From assembly GCF_018130215.1 (NCBI RefSeq), contig NZ_JAFCKQ010000001.1, forward strand, positions 434,001 through 498,000: a stretch of 64,000 bases of DNA, written 5' to 3'. The notes below the pieces were generated by a model that searched no databases, was not told the DNA's origin, and worked only from the letters and a program-made list of their open reading frames with translations. Position 1 is the first letter of the stretch; each line of letters starts with the position of its first letter. This document shows, piece after piece, positions 1 to 8,351 of this stretch. The translations under genes were made by a program, and so were the position numbers. The stretch comes from Bradyrhizobium jicamae. GTDB lineage: Bacteria > Pseudomonadota > Alphaproteobacteria > Rhizobiales > Xanthobacteraceae.

Positions 1-230
1 TCGAGCGCCGCCAGGCTCGCCTCCAGGAGGGTAAAATAGCTGACCTGGGAAACCAGCAGCCCCAGATTGAACAGTTCGAGCAGGTCTGACCAGGGGGCGT
101 CGTCGACCACAGCGTCAGTCGCGCCCTTGCCTCCGTCGATCACGGAAGGCCGGAAGCCGCTGCTGCGGCGCATCACGTCGGGTTCGTCGTCATCAGTGCA
201 AAGGATCACATGCAGGCGTGCTTTCGACAT
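1..230 (-). CDS. hypothetical protein, 3' end cut by window edge
   Basis: An open frame runs leftwards from an ATG at 228-230 and leaves the window without a stop, giving at least 76 residues that begin MSKARLHVILCTDDDE. The visible part has an acidic N-terminal patch and a later hydrophobic, leucine-rich stretch (LLELFNLGLLVSQ). Third codon positions are mostly G or C, as in the real genes nearby. No strong ribosome binding site is visible. I do not recognise a family. It diverges from the histidine kinase gene downstream. It may be a chance frame, since the C-terminus cannot be seen. Confidence 0.45.
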   Translation of the reverse strand, partial: MSKARLHVILCTDDDEPDVMRRSSGFRPSVIDGGKGATDAVVDDAPWSDLLELFNLGLLVSQVSYFTLLEASLAAL

Positions 231-601
231 TTCGATACCTGGATTTGTGATTGGCGATGGCTGAGCTTCAGATGCCTCTACCGGCATCGAATTACCCAAA
301 AAGCGTAGTCGACGCGCTGCTAGGGACCATTGAACGGAGGTTGATCTACCCATTACATTCGGTGGGGAGGATCATACCAAGGTTTAGGTCCCAACCTGTG
401 CCTGAACGCGCGCGGAAATTTCGCCTCCTGGCGAGATGGCTACGAGCGGTAGGATCGCGGAGGCCGCCGCGCGAGGCCGTCTGAACGTTGAAAAAGCTGT
501 TAATGTGCTCCCTGTTGGAAGGGCGACGTTGTCGCCGCTGATGATGGCAGTCACCTAGCGACGCGGCGCGGCCCGTGAAGGCCCAGTGCGTGGTGCCGCC
601 T
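231..601. other. intergenic region upstream of the histidine kinase
   Basis: About 370 bases without a convincing gene. A forward frame at 251-484 has mixed third positions unlike neighbouring genes and is not accepted. A short inverted repeat GGCGAC-GTT-GTCGCC lies at 522-536, about 65 bases before the kinase start. The region probably carries the divergent promoters of the two flanking genes, but no clear -35/-10 pair stands out. Confidence 0.4.
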
Positions 602-2356
602 ATGACGCGCAAGCCGACACCGGATTCCTGGTCGGTCGAGCAGTGGCTGCTCGGCGGCATGGTGCTGGCGCTGGGCGCGGCCGTGTGCATCTGGCTGGTG
701 CCTGGACCTCAGCCTGCGGCCCCCGCCAATCTGGTTGCCGGCGCGCTGCTCGTCGCCTCGCTCGCCGCTGCATTGATGATGATGCGCCTCGTGGGCAAGA
801 CCCGAGAGCGCATGGAGACCGTACTGCACGGCCGCGCCGAAGCCGAAGAGCGCGCGATAGATGCGCTGCGCAGCAGCGAGGCGCAATGGAGGGAGGTGTT
901 CGAGCACAACCCCGTCATGTACTTCATGGTCGATGCAGCGGGCACCGTCCTGTCCGTCAACACGTTCGGCGCGGCGCAACTCGGCTACTCCGTTGACGAA
1001 TTGCTGGGGCAATCCGTGCTGAAGGTCTTTGCCCCCGAGGACCGCGCAGGAGTCCAGCGCAATGTTGCGGCGTGCCTCGACAACATCGGCCGAACCCACA
1101 GCTGGGAAATCAGCAAGGTCCGCAAGGACGGCTCACGGCTTTGGGTTCGTGAAAATGCCAAGGCGGTGCGGCGGCTGGACGATCAATTGATCGTCCTGGT
1201 CGCATGCGAGGATATCACGGAGCGCAGGCAGGCCGAAAATGCACTGCAGCAGAGTGAGATGTACCTGGCCGAAGCGCAGCGTCTGAGCCACACCGGCAGC
1301 TTTGGCTGGCACGTCGCCAGCGGCGAAATCATCTGGTCGGAGGAAACCTTCAGGATCTTCGGATTCGACAAGGTGCCTTCCATCAGGCATGACACGGTTC
1401 TCCAACACGTCCATCCGGATGACCGCACGCGCGTGCAGCGAACCATCGACCGTGCCTCCCTCGACCACAACGACTTCGAGCACGGATACCGATTGCTGTT
1501 GCCCGATGGGGCGGTCAAATATGTTCACGCAAGGGCGCATGCAGTGACGGATGCTTCGGGCGACACCGAATTCATCGGAGCGGTGACCGATGTCACGGCC
1601 CGCAGACGAGCCGAGGCGGAATTGCATGCAGCTCAGGTCAACCTCGCGCATGTTACGCGCGTGACGGCGCTCGGGGAACTCGCCGCATCGATCGCCCATG
1701 AAGTGAACCAGCCGCTCGCCGGCGTCGTCACCAACGCCGCAGCCTGCCTGCGCTGGCTCGACCGGTCGACGCCCGATCTGAACGAAGCGCGCGGGGCGGT
1801 GAGATTGATCATCAACGACGGCAACCGGGCCGGCGAGATCATCCGGCGCGTTCGCGCGCTGGTGAACAAGACGACGGATCAGAAGGCGCCACTCGACATC
1901 AACCAGGCGATCAACGAGGTGATCAGCCTGGTGCAGCATGAACTGCTGAGCCACCGCGTGTCGCTGCGGCTTGAGCTCACTCGCGATCTCCCGCTGGTGC
2001 TCGCCGACCGTGTCCAGCTGCAGCAGGTCATGTTGAACCTGATCATCAACGGCATCGAGGCGATGCAGCCGATCACGGACCGGCCGCGCGAACTCGTGAT
2101 CCGGTCCCGACAGGACGATGCCCGGCAAATCCTGGTCTCGGTCAGCGACTGCGGCGTCGGGATCGCCTCCGAAAATACCGGGCGACTGTTCGATGCCTTC
2201 TTCACCACCAAGTCCGGCGGGATGGGAATGGGCCTGTCGATCTGCCGCTCGATCGTCGAGGCTCATCACGGCCGCCTCACCGTGGCCGGCAATGCCGGCC
2301 ACGGTGCGACTTTCCAGTTCACGCTGCCATTGCATCAAGAGGACAATGCATGGTGA
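602..2356 (+). CDS. PAS-domain sensor histidine kinase (FixL-like)
   Basis: Two-component sensor kinase of about 584 residues. The N-terminus has two closely spaced hydrophobic segments (around residues 17-35 and 45-65), so it is probably membrane anchored. Two PAS domains follow (about 95-210 and 225-335). The dimerisation/phosphoacceptor domain contains IAHEVNQPLAG with its histidine near residue 366, and a HATPase domain with N (LNLIINGIEA), G1 (DCGVGI) and G2 (GMGMGLSI) boxes ends the protein. No haem-binding evidence could be established for either PAS domain, so oxygen sensing is not claimed. An in-frame GTG at 575 is an alternative start; neither start has a clear Shine-Dalgarno sequence. 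The stop overlaps the response regulator start by 7 bases, so the two are probably translationally coupled partners. Confidence 0.9.
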   Translation: MTRKPTPDSWSVEQWLLGGMVLALGAAVCIWLVPGPQPAAPANLVAGALLVASLAAALMMMRLVGKTRERMETVLHGRAEAEERAIDALRSSEAQWREVFEHNPVMYFMVDAAGTVLSVNTFGAAQLGYSVDELLGQSVLKVFAPEDRAGVQRNVAACLDNIGRTHSWEISKVRKDGSRLWVRENAKAVRRLDDQLIVLVACEDITERRQAENALQQSEMYLAEAQRLSHTGSFGWHVASGEIIWSEETFRIFGFDKVPSIRHDTVLQHVHPDDRTRVQRTIDRASLDHNDFEHGYRLLLPDGAVKYVHARAHAVTDASGDTEFIGAVTDVTARRRAEAELHAAQVNLAHVTRVTALGELAASIAHEVNQPLAGVVTNAAACLRWLDRSTPDLNEARGAVRLIINDGNRAGEIIRRVRALVNKTTDQKAPLDINQAINEVISLVQHELLSHRVSLRLELTRDLPLVLADRVQLQQVMLNLIINGIEAMQPITDRPRELVIRSRQDDARQILVSVSDCGVGIASENTGRLFDAFFTTKSGGMGMGLSICRSIVEAHHGRLTVAGNAGHGATFQFTLPLHQEDNAW

Positions 2357-3009
2357 CCGGACGCGCGACATCGCGTTCCACTTCCGCAGGCGCCGAGGAG
2401 CCAATCGTCTTCGTCGTCGATGACGACGCGTCGGTGCGCGGCGCGCTGAGCAATCTTTTCCGGTCGGTCGACTTGCGGACCGAGGTGTTCGCGTCGGCGC
2501 ACGAATTTCTGCAGCGCAAGCTGCCGAATGTCCCGAGCTGCCTGATCCTCGACATCAGGCTGCCCCGGCTGAGCGGCCTGGACTTTCAGGCCGAGCTGGC
2601 GAAGGCCGGGATTCACATTCCGATCATCTTCATGACGGGCCATGGCGATATCCCGATGACGGTCAGGGCGATGAAGGCCGGCGCCGTCGACTTCCTGACC
2701 AAGCCATTTCGCGATCAGGACATGCTCGATGCCGTGACGACAGCGATCGAACGCGACAGAAATCGTCGCGACGAGGCCAGGGTCCTTGCGAACCTTCGCG
2801 CAGCGCTCGATACCCTGACGGCTCGTGAGCGTCAGATTATGGCTCTCGTCACGGCGGGACTGATGAACAAGCAGGTCGCCGCCGAAATCGGCGTGGCCGA
2901 GATCACCGTGAAGATCCACCGCGGGCAAATCATGCGGAAGATGGGCGCTAAGTCGTTGCCCGATCTGGTGAGAATGGCACAGCTCCTCGGCATCGGGCCG
3001 CAAACCTAA
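2350..3009 (+). CDS. FixJ/NarL-type response regulator
   Basis: 219-residue regulator with an N-terminal receiver (phosphoacceptor D68 in LILDIRLPRLSG, acidic pair in VVDDDAS, conserved K in LTKPF) and a C-terminal LuxR-type helix-turn-helix (LTARERQIMALVTAGLMNKQ..., about residues 155-210). It overlaps the end of the histidine kinase and is almost certainly its cognate output regulator, binding DNA after phosphorylation. The layout resembles FixL/FixJ-type pairs, but general FixJ-family architecture is all that can be claimed; target genes are unknown. Confidence 0.93.
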   Translation: MVTGRATSRSTSAGAEEPIVFVVDDDASVRGALSNLFRSVDLRTEVFASAHEFLQRKLPNVPSCLILDIRLPRLSGLDFQAELAKAGIHIPIIFMTGHGDIPMTVRAMKAGAVDFLTKPFRDQDMLDAVTTAIERDRNRRDEARVLANLRAALDTLTARERQIMALVTAGLMNKQVAAEIGVAEITVKIHRGQIMRKMGAKSLPDLVRMAQLLGIGPQT

Positions 3010-3098
3010 GTATGATTCTCCGATCCCGATTTGCGATGCACTCTGCCGGGATGATTGCTTAGACAGACATCCTCCGGTAGTCCCCGAGAAGGCCCTCC

Positions 3099-3488
3099 TT
3101 GTCCAGCCCGCCAGTCATATCGATCATCGACGATGATGGGTCGGTTCGTACCGCGACCGATAATCTCGTCAGATCGCTTGGCTACGTGGTCCATACGTTT
3201 GCGTCGGCCGAGGAGTTCCTGTGCTCGTCGCACCGGAACGACACATCATGCGTGATAACGGATGTCAGAATGCCGGCCATGAGCGGCCTCGAATTGCAGG
3301 ACCACCTGGTCAATAGCGGGCAGAGATTGCCGTTCATTTTCATCACGGCGTTCTCCGTCGAAAGCGATCGCGCGCGAGCCCTGAAGGCGGGAGCGATCTG
3401 CTTCCTGATCAAGCCGTTCGACGGTGAGGCCCTGATCAAATGTCTCGATGCCGCCCTGGCGCAACACGTCGTGGCGACCGACGAATAG
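3099..3488 (+). CDS. receiver-only response regulator
   Basis: A stand-alone CheY-like receiver of 129 residues with no output domain. All phosphorylation residues are present: IIDDDGS acidic pair, D55 in CVITDVRMPAMSG, T in FITAF and K in LIKPF. The start is a TTG preceded by GAGAAGG at good spacing; no ATG gives a full receiver. It lies 89 bases after the FixJ-type regulator on the same strand, so it may be a second target or a phosphate sink for the same kinase. Single-domain receivers next to PAS kinases are common in rhizobia. Confidence 0.88.
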   Translation: MSSPPVISIIDDDGSVRTATDNLVRSLGYVVHTFASAEEFLCSSHRNDTSCVITDVRMPAMSGLELQDHLVNSGQRLPFIFITAFSVESDRARALKAGAICFLIKPFDGEALIKCLDAALAQHVVATDE

Positions 3489-3663
3489 GCGCAACCGGCC
3501 CCGGGGGACGCTGTCTATACCCAAGGATAATCCCGCCAAACGTCTGGACGGTTGAAGTCGGGCGGTGACCAGGCGAGATTTCGCATCGTCGTCCTTCCGG
3601 AAGGGCAAGGACCACATCAGCCATCTTGATCGGCAATGGCAATTCCTCGGGAGGGAGGTCGCC

Positions 3664-3828
3664 ATGCGTACGGAATCGCGCTGCTCCGAGTGCGAGAGCG
3701 AAGAAGCCAAGATCATTTCTTTGCGAAACCCGACGGTCGTCCGGTTCTGCGGACGCCTCTGCTTCTACAAGGGTCAGCAGAAGCTGTTTCGCTGGCTTCC
3801 GCCAGTCGATACGGAAGCCGTATCATGA
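3664..3828 (+). CDS. small cysteine-rich (zinc-finger-like) protein
   Basis: 54-residue basic protein with a CSEC pair near the N-terminus and a second pair in RFCGRLCF about 20 residues later, a spacing compatible with one structural zinc site. The ATG follows a strong GGGAGG ribosome binding site. Its TGA stop overlaps the ATG of the next small gene (ATGA), implying translational coupling. Function unknown. The three-gene run of tiny proteins suggests they act together. Confidence 0.65.
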   Translation: MRTESRCSECESEEAKIISLRNPTVVRFCGRLCFYKGQQKLFRWLPPVDTEAVS

Positions 3829-4028
3829 CGAACCGATGCGGCAATCCGGAGTGCGGGCGTCCCTTCGGACTGATCCGGCGCAGCTGGCAGTTCGAGCAGT
3901 TCTGCTCGCGCAGGTGCTGCGAGACCTACCAGCGGCAGCTCCAGCGCAACAGGGCCTATTGGAAATGGCTCTGTTACTGCCCCGCCCCGGCGGCCCATCG
4001 AAAGAATCTGGTCCAGCGACTGGGGTAG
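3825..4028 (+). CDS. small zinc-finger-like protein
   Basis: 67-residue, strongly basic protein. It has CGNPEC at the N-terminus and FCSRRCC about 20 residues later, which resembles a treble-clef or MYM-type zinc finger, followed by a tryptophan/arginine-rich helix (RNRAYWKWL). It starts inside the stop codon of the preceding gene (ATGA overlap), so its translation probably depends on that gene. The family is unrecognised; nucleic-acid binding is only an inference from charge and the cysteine pattern. Confidence 0.65.
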   Translation: MTNRCGNPECGRPFGLIRRSWQFEQFCSRRCCETYQRQLQRNRAYWKWLCYCPAPAAHRKNLVQRLG

Positions 4029-4036
4029 GAGCTGCC

Positions 4037-4153
4037 ATGACGACGGTGGAAGCGATGCTGGTGGGAGCAATACTGGCCTGGGCGCCTTCGATGATTGTCC
4101 TTCTGTATATTGTGCGCAACCTGCGCAATATGCCCGACGAGGACCTCGATTGA
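4037..4153 (+). CDS. small single-pass membrane protein
   Basis: 38-residue peptide starting MTTVEAMLVGAILAWAP, with one hydrophobic helix (about residues 7-25) and a charged C-terminal tail (RNLRNMPDEDLD). The ATG has a TAGGAG ribosome binding site at good spacing and lies 8 bases after the preceding stop. It is accepted because of the strong binding site, the coding-like composition and its place as third member of the small-gene cluster. Function unknown. Confidence 0.55.
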   Translation: MTTVEAMLVGAILAWAPSMIVLLYIVRNLRNMPDEDLD

Positions 4154-4174
4154 TCGTCTGGCGGCGGCACGCGG

Positions 4175-4699
4175 CTAGACTTCCACGCCCTCGTGCCTTA
4201 GCAGCCAGCGTTTCCTTTCCAGTCCGCCGCCATATTTCACCAGCGAGCCGTTGGCGCCGATCAGGCGGTGACAGGGCAGCACGACGCTGATCGGGTTGGA
4301 GCCGTTGGCGTGGCCAACCGCGCGCATCGCGTTCGGCGCCTTCAGTTTCGCCGCCAGCGCGCCGTAGCTCATGGTGGTGCCGGGCGGAATCTTCGGCAAC
4401 GCGTGCCAGACCCTCTGCTGGAATGACGTGCCGGCGACACGCCATTTGATGTCGGCGAGCCGATCGAGATCGCCCTTGAAATAGCCGCTCAGCGCGCGCA
4501 GGAGATCACGCGGCGCGCGGCCGTCGCGCAGCGTCACCGTGCCGTTCTGCAACCGCAGCAGCTCGAGCATCCGCTGCTCATAATCATCCCAGTCGAGCGC
4601 GCGCAGCGCGCCGTCATCATCGGTCACCAGCAACGCCACGCCGATCGGCGTCGCGAGGCGATCGAGCTTGAAGGTTTGCGTTGCCTTGCGATCGGGCAT
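4175..4699 (-). CDS. ogt: methylated-DNA--[protein]-cysteine S-methyltransferase
   Basis: Suicide repair enzyme that moves an O6-alkyl group from guanine to its own cysteine. The C-terminal half has the diagnostic PCHRLIGANG active-site motif, preceded by the helix-turn-helix region with MSYGALAAKLKAPNAMRAVG. The chosen ATG gives 174 residues, normal for Ogt, and is preceded by AAGGTGAG; a longer frame upstream lacks homologous-looking sequence. It is a lone gene, convergent with the small-gene cluster and divergent from the binding-protein genes. Confidence 0.93.
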   Translation of the reverse strand: MPDRKATQTFKLDRLATPIGVALLVTDDDGALRALDWDDYEQRMLELLRLQNGTVTLRDGRAPRDLLRALSGYFKGDLDRLADIKWRVAGTSFQQRVWHALPKIPPGTTMSYGALAAKLKAPNAMRAVGHANGSNPISVVLPCHRLIGANGSLVKYGGGLERKRWLLRHEGVEV

Positions 4700-4904
4700 C
4701 GTCGTCTCACCTTGTTGTATCAATCCGCAACGATCTTCGCCTGCCCTGCGCGCCGGCGTCCACCCGAATTCCGCCACGCGACATCGGCTCGGGCAGCATC
4801 GCCTTGCAATGCAGGGACCCTTCCTCCATCATCCCGGCAACGATGGCATCCGCCGGCGGAAAGCGCTCGCGGACAAGATCATCGGCAACATGGGAGGTCA
4901 CGAC

Positions 4905-6125
4905 ATGAGAAGCGTGCAATTGCTCGCTGCAAGTGCGGTTGCGATCGCGTTGTCCGTTACATCCGCCGCCGCGCAGAAGAAATACGACATCGGGGCGACC
5001 GACACCGAGATCAAGATCGGCCAGACCGTGCCGTTCTCCGGCCCCGCATCGGCCTATGCCGGCATCGGCAAGACCCAGGCCGCCTATCTCAAGATGATCA
5101 ACGATCAGGGCGGCGTGAACGGCCGCAAGCTGAATCTGATCCAGTATGACGACGCCTATTCGCCGCCGAAGGCAGTCGAGCAGGTGCGCAAGCTGGTCGA
5201 AGGCGACGAGGTGCTGTTCACTTTCCAGATCATCGGCACACCCTCAAATGCCGCCGTGCAGAAATATCTGAATGCCAGGAAGGTGCCGCAGCTGCTGGCC
5301 TCGACCGGCGCGTCGCGCTTCTCCGATCCCGCCAATGCGCCCTGGACCATCGCGTTCAATCCGAACTACCAGTCGGAGGGACGCATTTACGCCAAATACA
5401 TCCTCGCCAATCATCCCAATGCCAAGATCGGCATCTTCTTCCAGAACGACGATCTCGGCCGCGACTACATCGCCGGTCTAAAGAGCGGACTCGGCGACAA
5501 GGCGGCGAGCATGATCGTCGCGGAAGTGTCCTACGAGCTGACCGACCCGACCGTCGATTCCCAGATCGTCAAGCTGAAGGCTGCCGGGGTCGACCTGCTG
5601 TACGACGCTTCGACGCCGAAATTCGCGGCGCAGGCGATCCGCAAGGTCGCCGACCTCGACTGGCACCCGGTCCACATCCTCGACATCAATGCGAGCCCGG
5701 TGTCGGCGACCCTCAAGCCCGCCGGCCTCGACATCTCCAAGGGCATCATCTCGACCAATTACGGCAAGGATCCCGCCGACCCGCAGTGGAAGGACGACCC
5801 GGGCGTAAAGGCCTATTTCGACTTCATGGACAAGTACTATCCCGACGGTGACAAGCTCAATACCGTCAACACGTACGGCTATTCGACCGCCGAGCTCTTG
5901 ATCCAGGTGCTCAAGCAGTGCGGCGACAACCTCACCCGCGAGAACCTGATGAAGCAGGTGACCAGCCTGAACCATTTCGTGCCGTCGCTCGCGCTGCCGG
6001 GCATGTCGATCACGACGGGCCCGAACGACTATCGCATCAACAAGCAGATGCAGATGATGCGCTTCAATGGCGAGCGCTGGGAGCTGTTCGGCCCGATCAT
6101 CGAGGACACCGGGCCGGCGGGCTAG
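4905..6125 (+). CDS. branched-chain amino acid-type ABC transporter substrate-binding protein (copy 1)
   Basis: Periplasmic binding protein of 406 residues (Peripla_BP_6, LivJ/LivK type). The signal peptide is MRSVQLLAASAVAIALSV..., cleaved near SAAAQKK. The mature protein starts with TEIKIGQTVPFSGPASAYA, typical of the family. A GGGAGG site precedes the ATG. No permease or ATPase gene is adjacent, so it must use a transporter encoded elsewhere. The next gene is a close paralogue, and the upstream leaders are also related. The true ligand (branched-chain amino acid, amide, aromatic compound) cannot be read from sequence. Confidence 0.9.
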   Translation: MRSVQLLAASAVAIALSVTSAAAQKKYDIGATDTEIKIGQTVPFSGPASAYAGIGKTQAAYLKMINDQGGVNGRKLNLIQYDDAYSPPKAVEQVRKLVEGDEVLFTFQIIGTPSNAAVQKYLNARKVPQLLASTGASRFSDPANAPWTIAFNPNYQSEGRIYAKYILANHPNAKIGIFFQNDDLGRDYIAGLKSGLGDKAASMIVAEVSYELTDPTVDSQIVKLKAAGVDLLYDASTPKFAAQAIRKVADLDWHPVHILDINASPVSATLKPAGLDISKGIISTNYGKDPADPQWKDDPGVKAYFDFMDKYYPDGDKLNTVNTYGYSTAELLIQVLKQCGDNLTRENLMKQVTSLNHFVPSLALPGMSITTGPNDYRINKQMQMMRFNGERWELFGPIIEDTGPAG

Positions 6126-6174
6126 CGGCGGCCGCCATAGTCCACGAGCCATATGATGGAGAGAGCCCCCACCC

Positions 6175-6221
6175 GGATTGCATCTCAGATGCAATCCGGC
6201 CTCCCCCGCAAGCGGGAGAGG
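6175..6221. repeat. two adjacent palindromes in the intergenic region
   Basis: A perfect inverted repeat GGATTGCATCT-C-AGATGCAATCC (6175-6197) is followed directly by a near-perfect one, CCTCCCCCGC-AA-GCGGGAGAGG (6200-6221, one mismatch). They sit about 50 bases after the first binding-protein gene, where they could act as a transcription terminator or mRNA-stabilising structure. The second has the form of short dispersed palindromes seen many times in Bradyrhizobium genomes (recalled, not searched). Confidence 0.7.
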
Positions 6222-6417
6222 CAAGGGAAACGCCGCCTTCCTTTTTGCGGTGCCCCCTACTTTCGTTGACTGAAATCGCTCGCCTTTTCGGCATTGCTCG
6301 TCTTGCGTTGCAGCAAGCCTTCCTCCAGTATCCCGGCCCAGCGATGGCAGCCGTGGGAATTTGGGCCTGCGGACGAGATCATCGGCGAACCATCAATCAC
6401 GTGAGGAAAGCAGCATT

Positions 6418-7644
6418 ATGAGGAACGGGATTTTCCATTTGGTCACGGCAACGGCGCTCGCGATCGCGCTGTCTGCAACCTCCGCCTCCGCGCAGAAGAA
6501 ATACGATTCCGGCGCGAGCGACACCGAGATCAAGATCGGCCAGACCGTCCCCTTCTCCGGACCGGCATCCGCCTATGCCTCGATCGGCAAGACCCAGGCG
6601 GCCTATTTCAAGATGATCAACGACCAGGGCGGCGTGAACGGCCGCAAGATCAACCTGATCCAGTATGACGATGCCTATTCGCCGCCCAAGGCCGTCGAGC
6701 AGGTGCGCAAGCTGGTCGAGAGCGACGAGGTGCTCTTGACGTTCCAGATCGTCGGCACGCCGTCGAACGCCGCCGTGCAGAAATATCTCAATGCCAAGAA
6801 GGTGCCGCAGCTGTTCGCCGCCACCGGCGCCTCAAAATTCACCGACCCGAAGAATTTTCCGTGGACGCTCGGCTTCAACCCGAACTACTTCACGGAAGGC
6901 CGCATCTACGGCCAGTACATCCTGAAGGAGCACCCGAACGCCAAGATCGGCGTGCTCTACCAGAACGACGACCTCGGCAAGGACTATCTGAACGGCATCA
7001 AGGCCGGTCTCGGCGACAAGGCTGCCAAGATGATCGTGGCCGAAGCCTCCTACGAGGTCTCCGACCCGACCATCGATTCCCAGGTAATCAAGATCAAGGA
7101 TGCCGGTGCCGATCTGTTCTTCTCGGCCTCGACGCCGAAGCAGGCCGCGCAGGCGATCAAGAAGATCTACGAAATGGGCTGGCATCCGATCCAGATCGTC
7201 GACATCAACGCCACCTCGGTCGGCGCCGTGCTGCAGCCGGCGGGCCTCGAAGCCTCCAAGGGCCTGATCAGCACCAACTACGGCAAGGATCCGGCCGATC
7301 CGCAGTGGAAGGACGATCCGGGCATGAAGCGTTATTTCGACTTCATGGCCAAGTATTATCCCGAAGGCGACAAGAACTCGAACTTCAACACCTACGGCTA
7401 CTCGACCGCTCAGCTGATGGTCCATGTGCTCAAGCAGTGCGGCGACGACCTGACGCGCGAGAACGTGCTGAAGCAGGCGACCAACCTGAAGAACGTCGAG
7501 CTCGACATGGCGCTGCCGGGCATCAAGGGCAACACCACGCCGAACGACTATCGCGTCAACAAGCAGCTGCAGATGATGAAGTTCAACGGCGAGCGCTGGG
7601 AGCTGTTCGGCCCGATCCTCGAGGACGCCGGTCCGGCGGGCTAG
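6418..7644 (+). CDS. branched-chain amino acid-type ABC transporter substrate-binding protein (copy 2)
   Basis: 408-residue paralogue of the preceding gene, highly similar throughout, with signal peptide MRNGIFHLVTATALAIALS... and cleavage near SASAQKK. The ATG follows GAGGAAAG. Differences are scattered (for example LLTFQIVGTPSNAAV against LFTFQIIGTPSNAAV), as expected for an older tandem duplication. There is no transporter core nearby. It ends in a strong hairpin terminator at 7668. The pair may have diverged in ligand range or expression. Confidence 0.9.
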   Translation: MRNGIFHLVTATALAIALSATSASAQKKYDSGASDTEIKIGQTVPFSGPASAYASIGKTQAAYFKMINDQGGVNGRKINLIQYDDAYSPPKAVEQVRKLVESDEVLLTFQIVGTPSNAAVQKYLNAKKVPQLFAATGASKFTDPKNFPWTLGFNPNYFTEGRIYGQYILKEHPNAKIGVLYQNDDLGKDYLNGIKAGLGDKAAKMIVAEASYEVSDPTIDSQVIKIKDAGADLFFSASTPKQAAQAIKKIYEMGWHPIQIVDINATSVGAVLQPAGLEASKGLISTNYGKDPADPQWKDDPGMKRYFDFMAKYYPEGDKNSNFNTYGYSTAQLMVHVLKQCGDDLTRENVLKQATNLKNVELDMALPGIKGNTTPNDYRVNKQLQMMKFNGERWELFGPILEDAGPAG

Positions 7645-7667
7645 CACTCTCGGAAGTCCGACAGACG

Positions 7668-7699
7668 ATCGGCGGCCTCAGGGCCGCCGATTTGCTTTT
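7668..7699 (+). terminator. rho-independent terminator after binding-protein copy 2
   Basis: Perfect 10-bp stem ATCGGCGGCC / GGCCGCCGAT with a TCAG loop followed by TTGCTTTT. It lies 24 bases past the stop of the second binding-protein gene and just before the convergent DUF1330 gene, so it probably ends the forward transcript. Confidence 0.85.
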
Positions 7700-7706
7700 G
7701 GGATCG

Positions 7707-8132
7707 TCACCTCGGAATCTCCCCGAATGTCTTGCCGACCGGCAGCACCGCATGCCGGATCAGCCGAGAATCCTCCACCGCGGCCTGGCGGTGCTTCACG
7801 GCCTCGCGGTAGACGGGATCGCGTATCATCTCGACGAAGGCGCCGACGCTCGGATATTCCGCGATAAAGCAATGATCCCAGCGCTCGTCCTGCGGGCCGA
7901 TCAGCATCAGCTCGAACCGGCCCTGCCAGACGATGCGGCCGCCGAGCCGTTCGAACACCGGGCCGCTCTCGCGGCCATAGGCGGCGTAGGCTTCCGCACC
8001 GCTGGCCTTGCGCCCGTCGGGATAGGCAGCCCATTCACGCAATCGGACCAGGTTGAGCATATGGATCGGTCCCGGCCGGTCGCTGTCCCGGAATTGCGCG
8101 AAGACTTCCTTGGTCGGATCGATATGGCCCAT
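7707..8132 (-). CDS. DUF1330-type protein
   Basis: 141-residue soluble protein. It contains GPIHMLNLVRLREWAAYPDG and a later DERWDHCFIAEYPSVGAFVEMI segment, which together fit the DUF1330 / dimeric alpha-beta barrel fold. The start ATG follows AAGGGAG; longer upstream frames enter a dispersed repeat and are rejected. The biochemical function of this family is largely unknown. Monocistronic by appearance. Confidence 0.8.
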   Translation of the reverse strand: MGHIDPTKEVFAQFRDSDRPGPIHMLNLVRLREWAAYPDGRKASGAEAYAAYGRESGPVFERLGGRIVWQGRFELMLIGPQDERWDHCFIAEYPSVGAFVEMIRDPVYREAVKHRQAAVEDSRLIRHAVLPVGKTFGEIPR

Positions 8133-8190
8133 GCGGCGCTCCCTTGTTGTTCCCGGAAGCGCGATCATTTGATCGCGCTCCATCCTTCCG

Positions 8191-8241
8191 TTTGAGCACG
8201 ATCTGCTCGCAAAACCGGCCCCACTTTTCCGGATCATGCTC
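8191..8241. repeat. dispersed palindromic repeat, copy A
   Basis: The stretch from TTTGAGCACGATCTGCTCGC to TTTTCCGGATCATGCTCC has GAGCACGAT and GGATCATGCTC arms and is related to copies at 22590-22707, 24022-24086 and 55873-55901 in this window. It lies between divergent genes. It is a repeated intergenic element rather than a coding sequence. Confidence 0.75.
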
Positions 8242-8351
8242 CCAACATAAGCACCCGCCGCCTCACCTCCTAATCCCGCGTTAAGCTTTGTGTAACCGCG
8301 CCTTAAACCGGGAACGCTAGCGTGCGCCACGTAGGGGTGTGAGCGTTGCGT

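Noticed and set aside
251..484. 77-residue forward frame
   Set aside because: Third codon positions are poor in G/C for this genome and no ribosome binding site or family similarity is seen.
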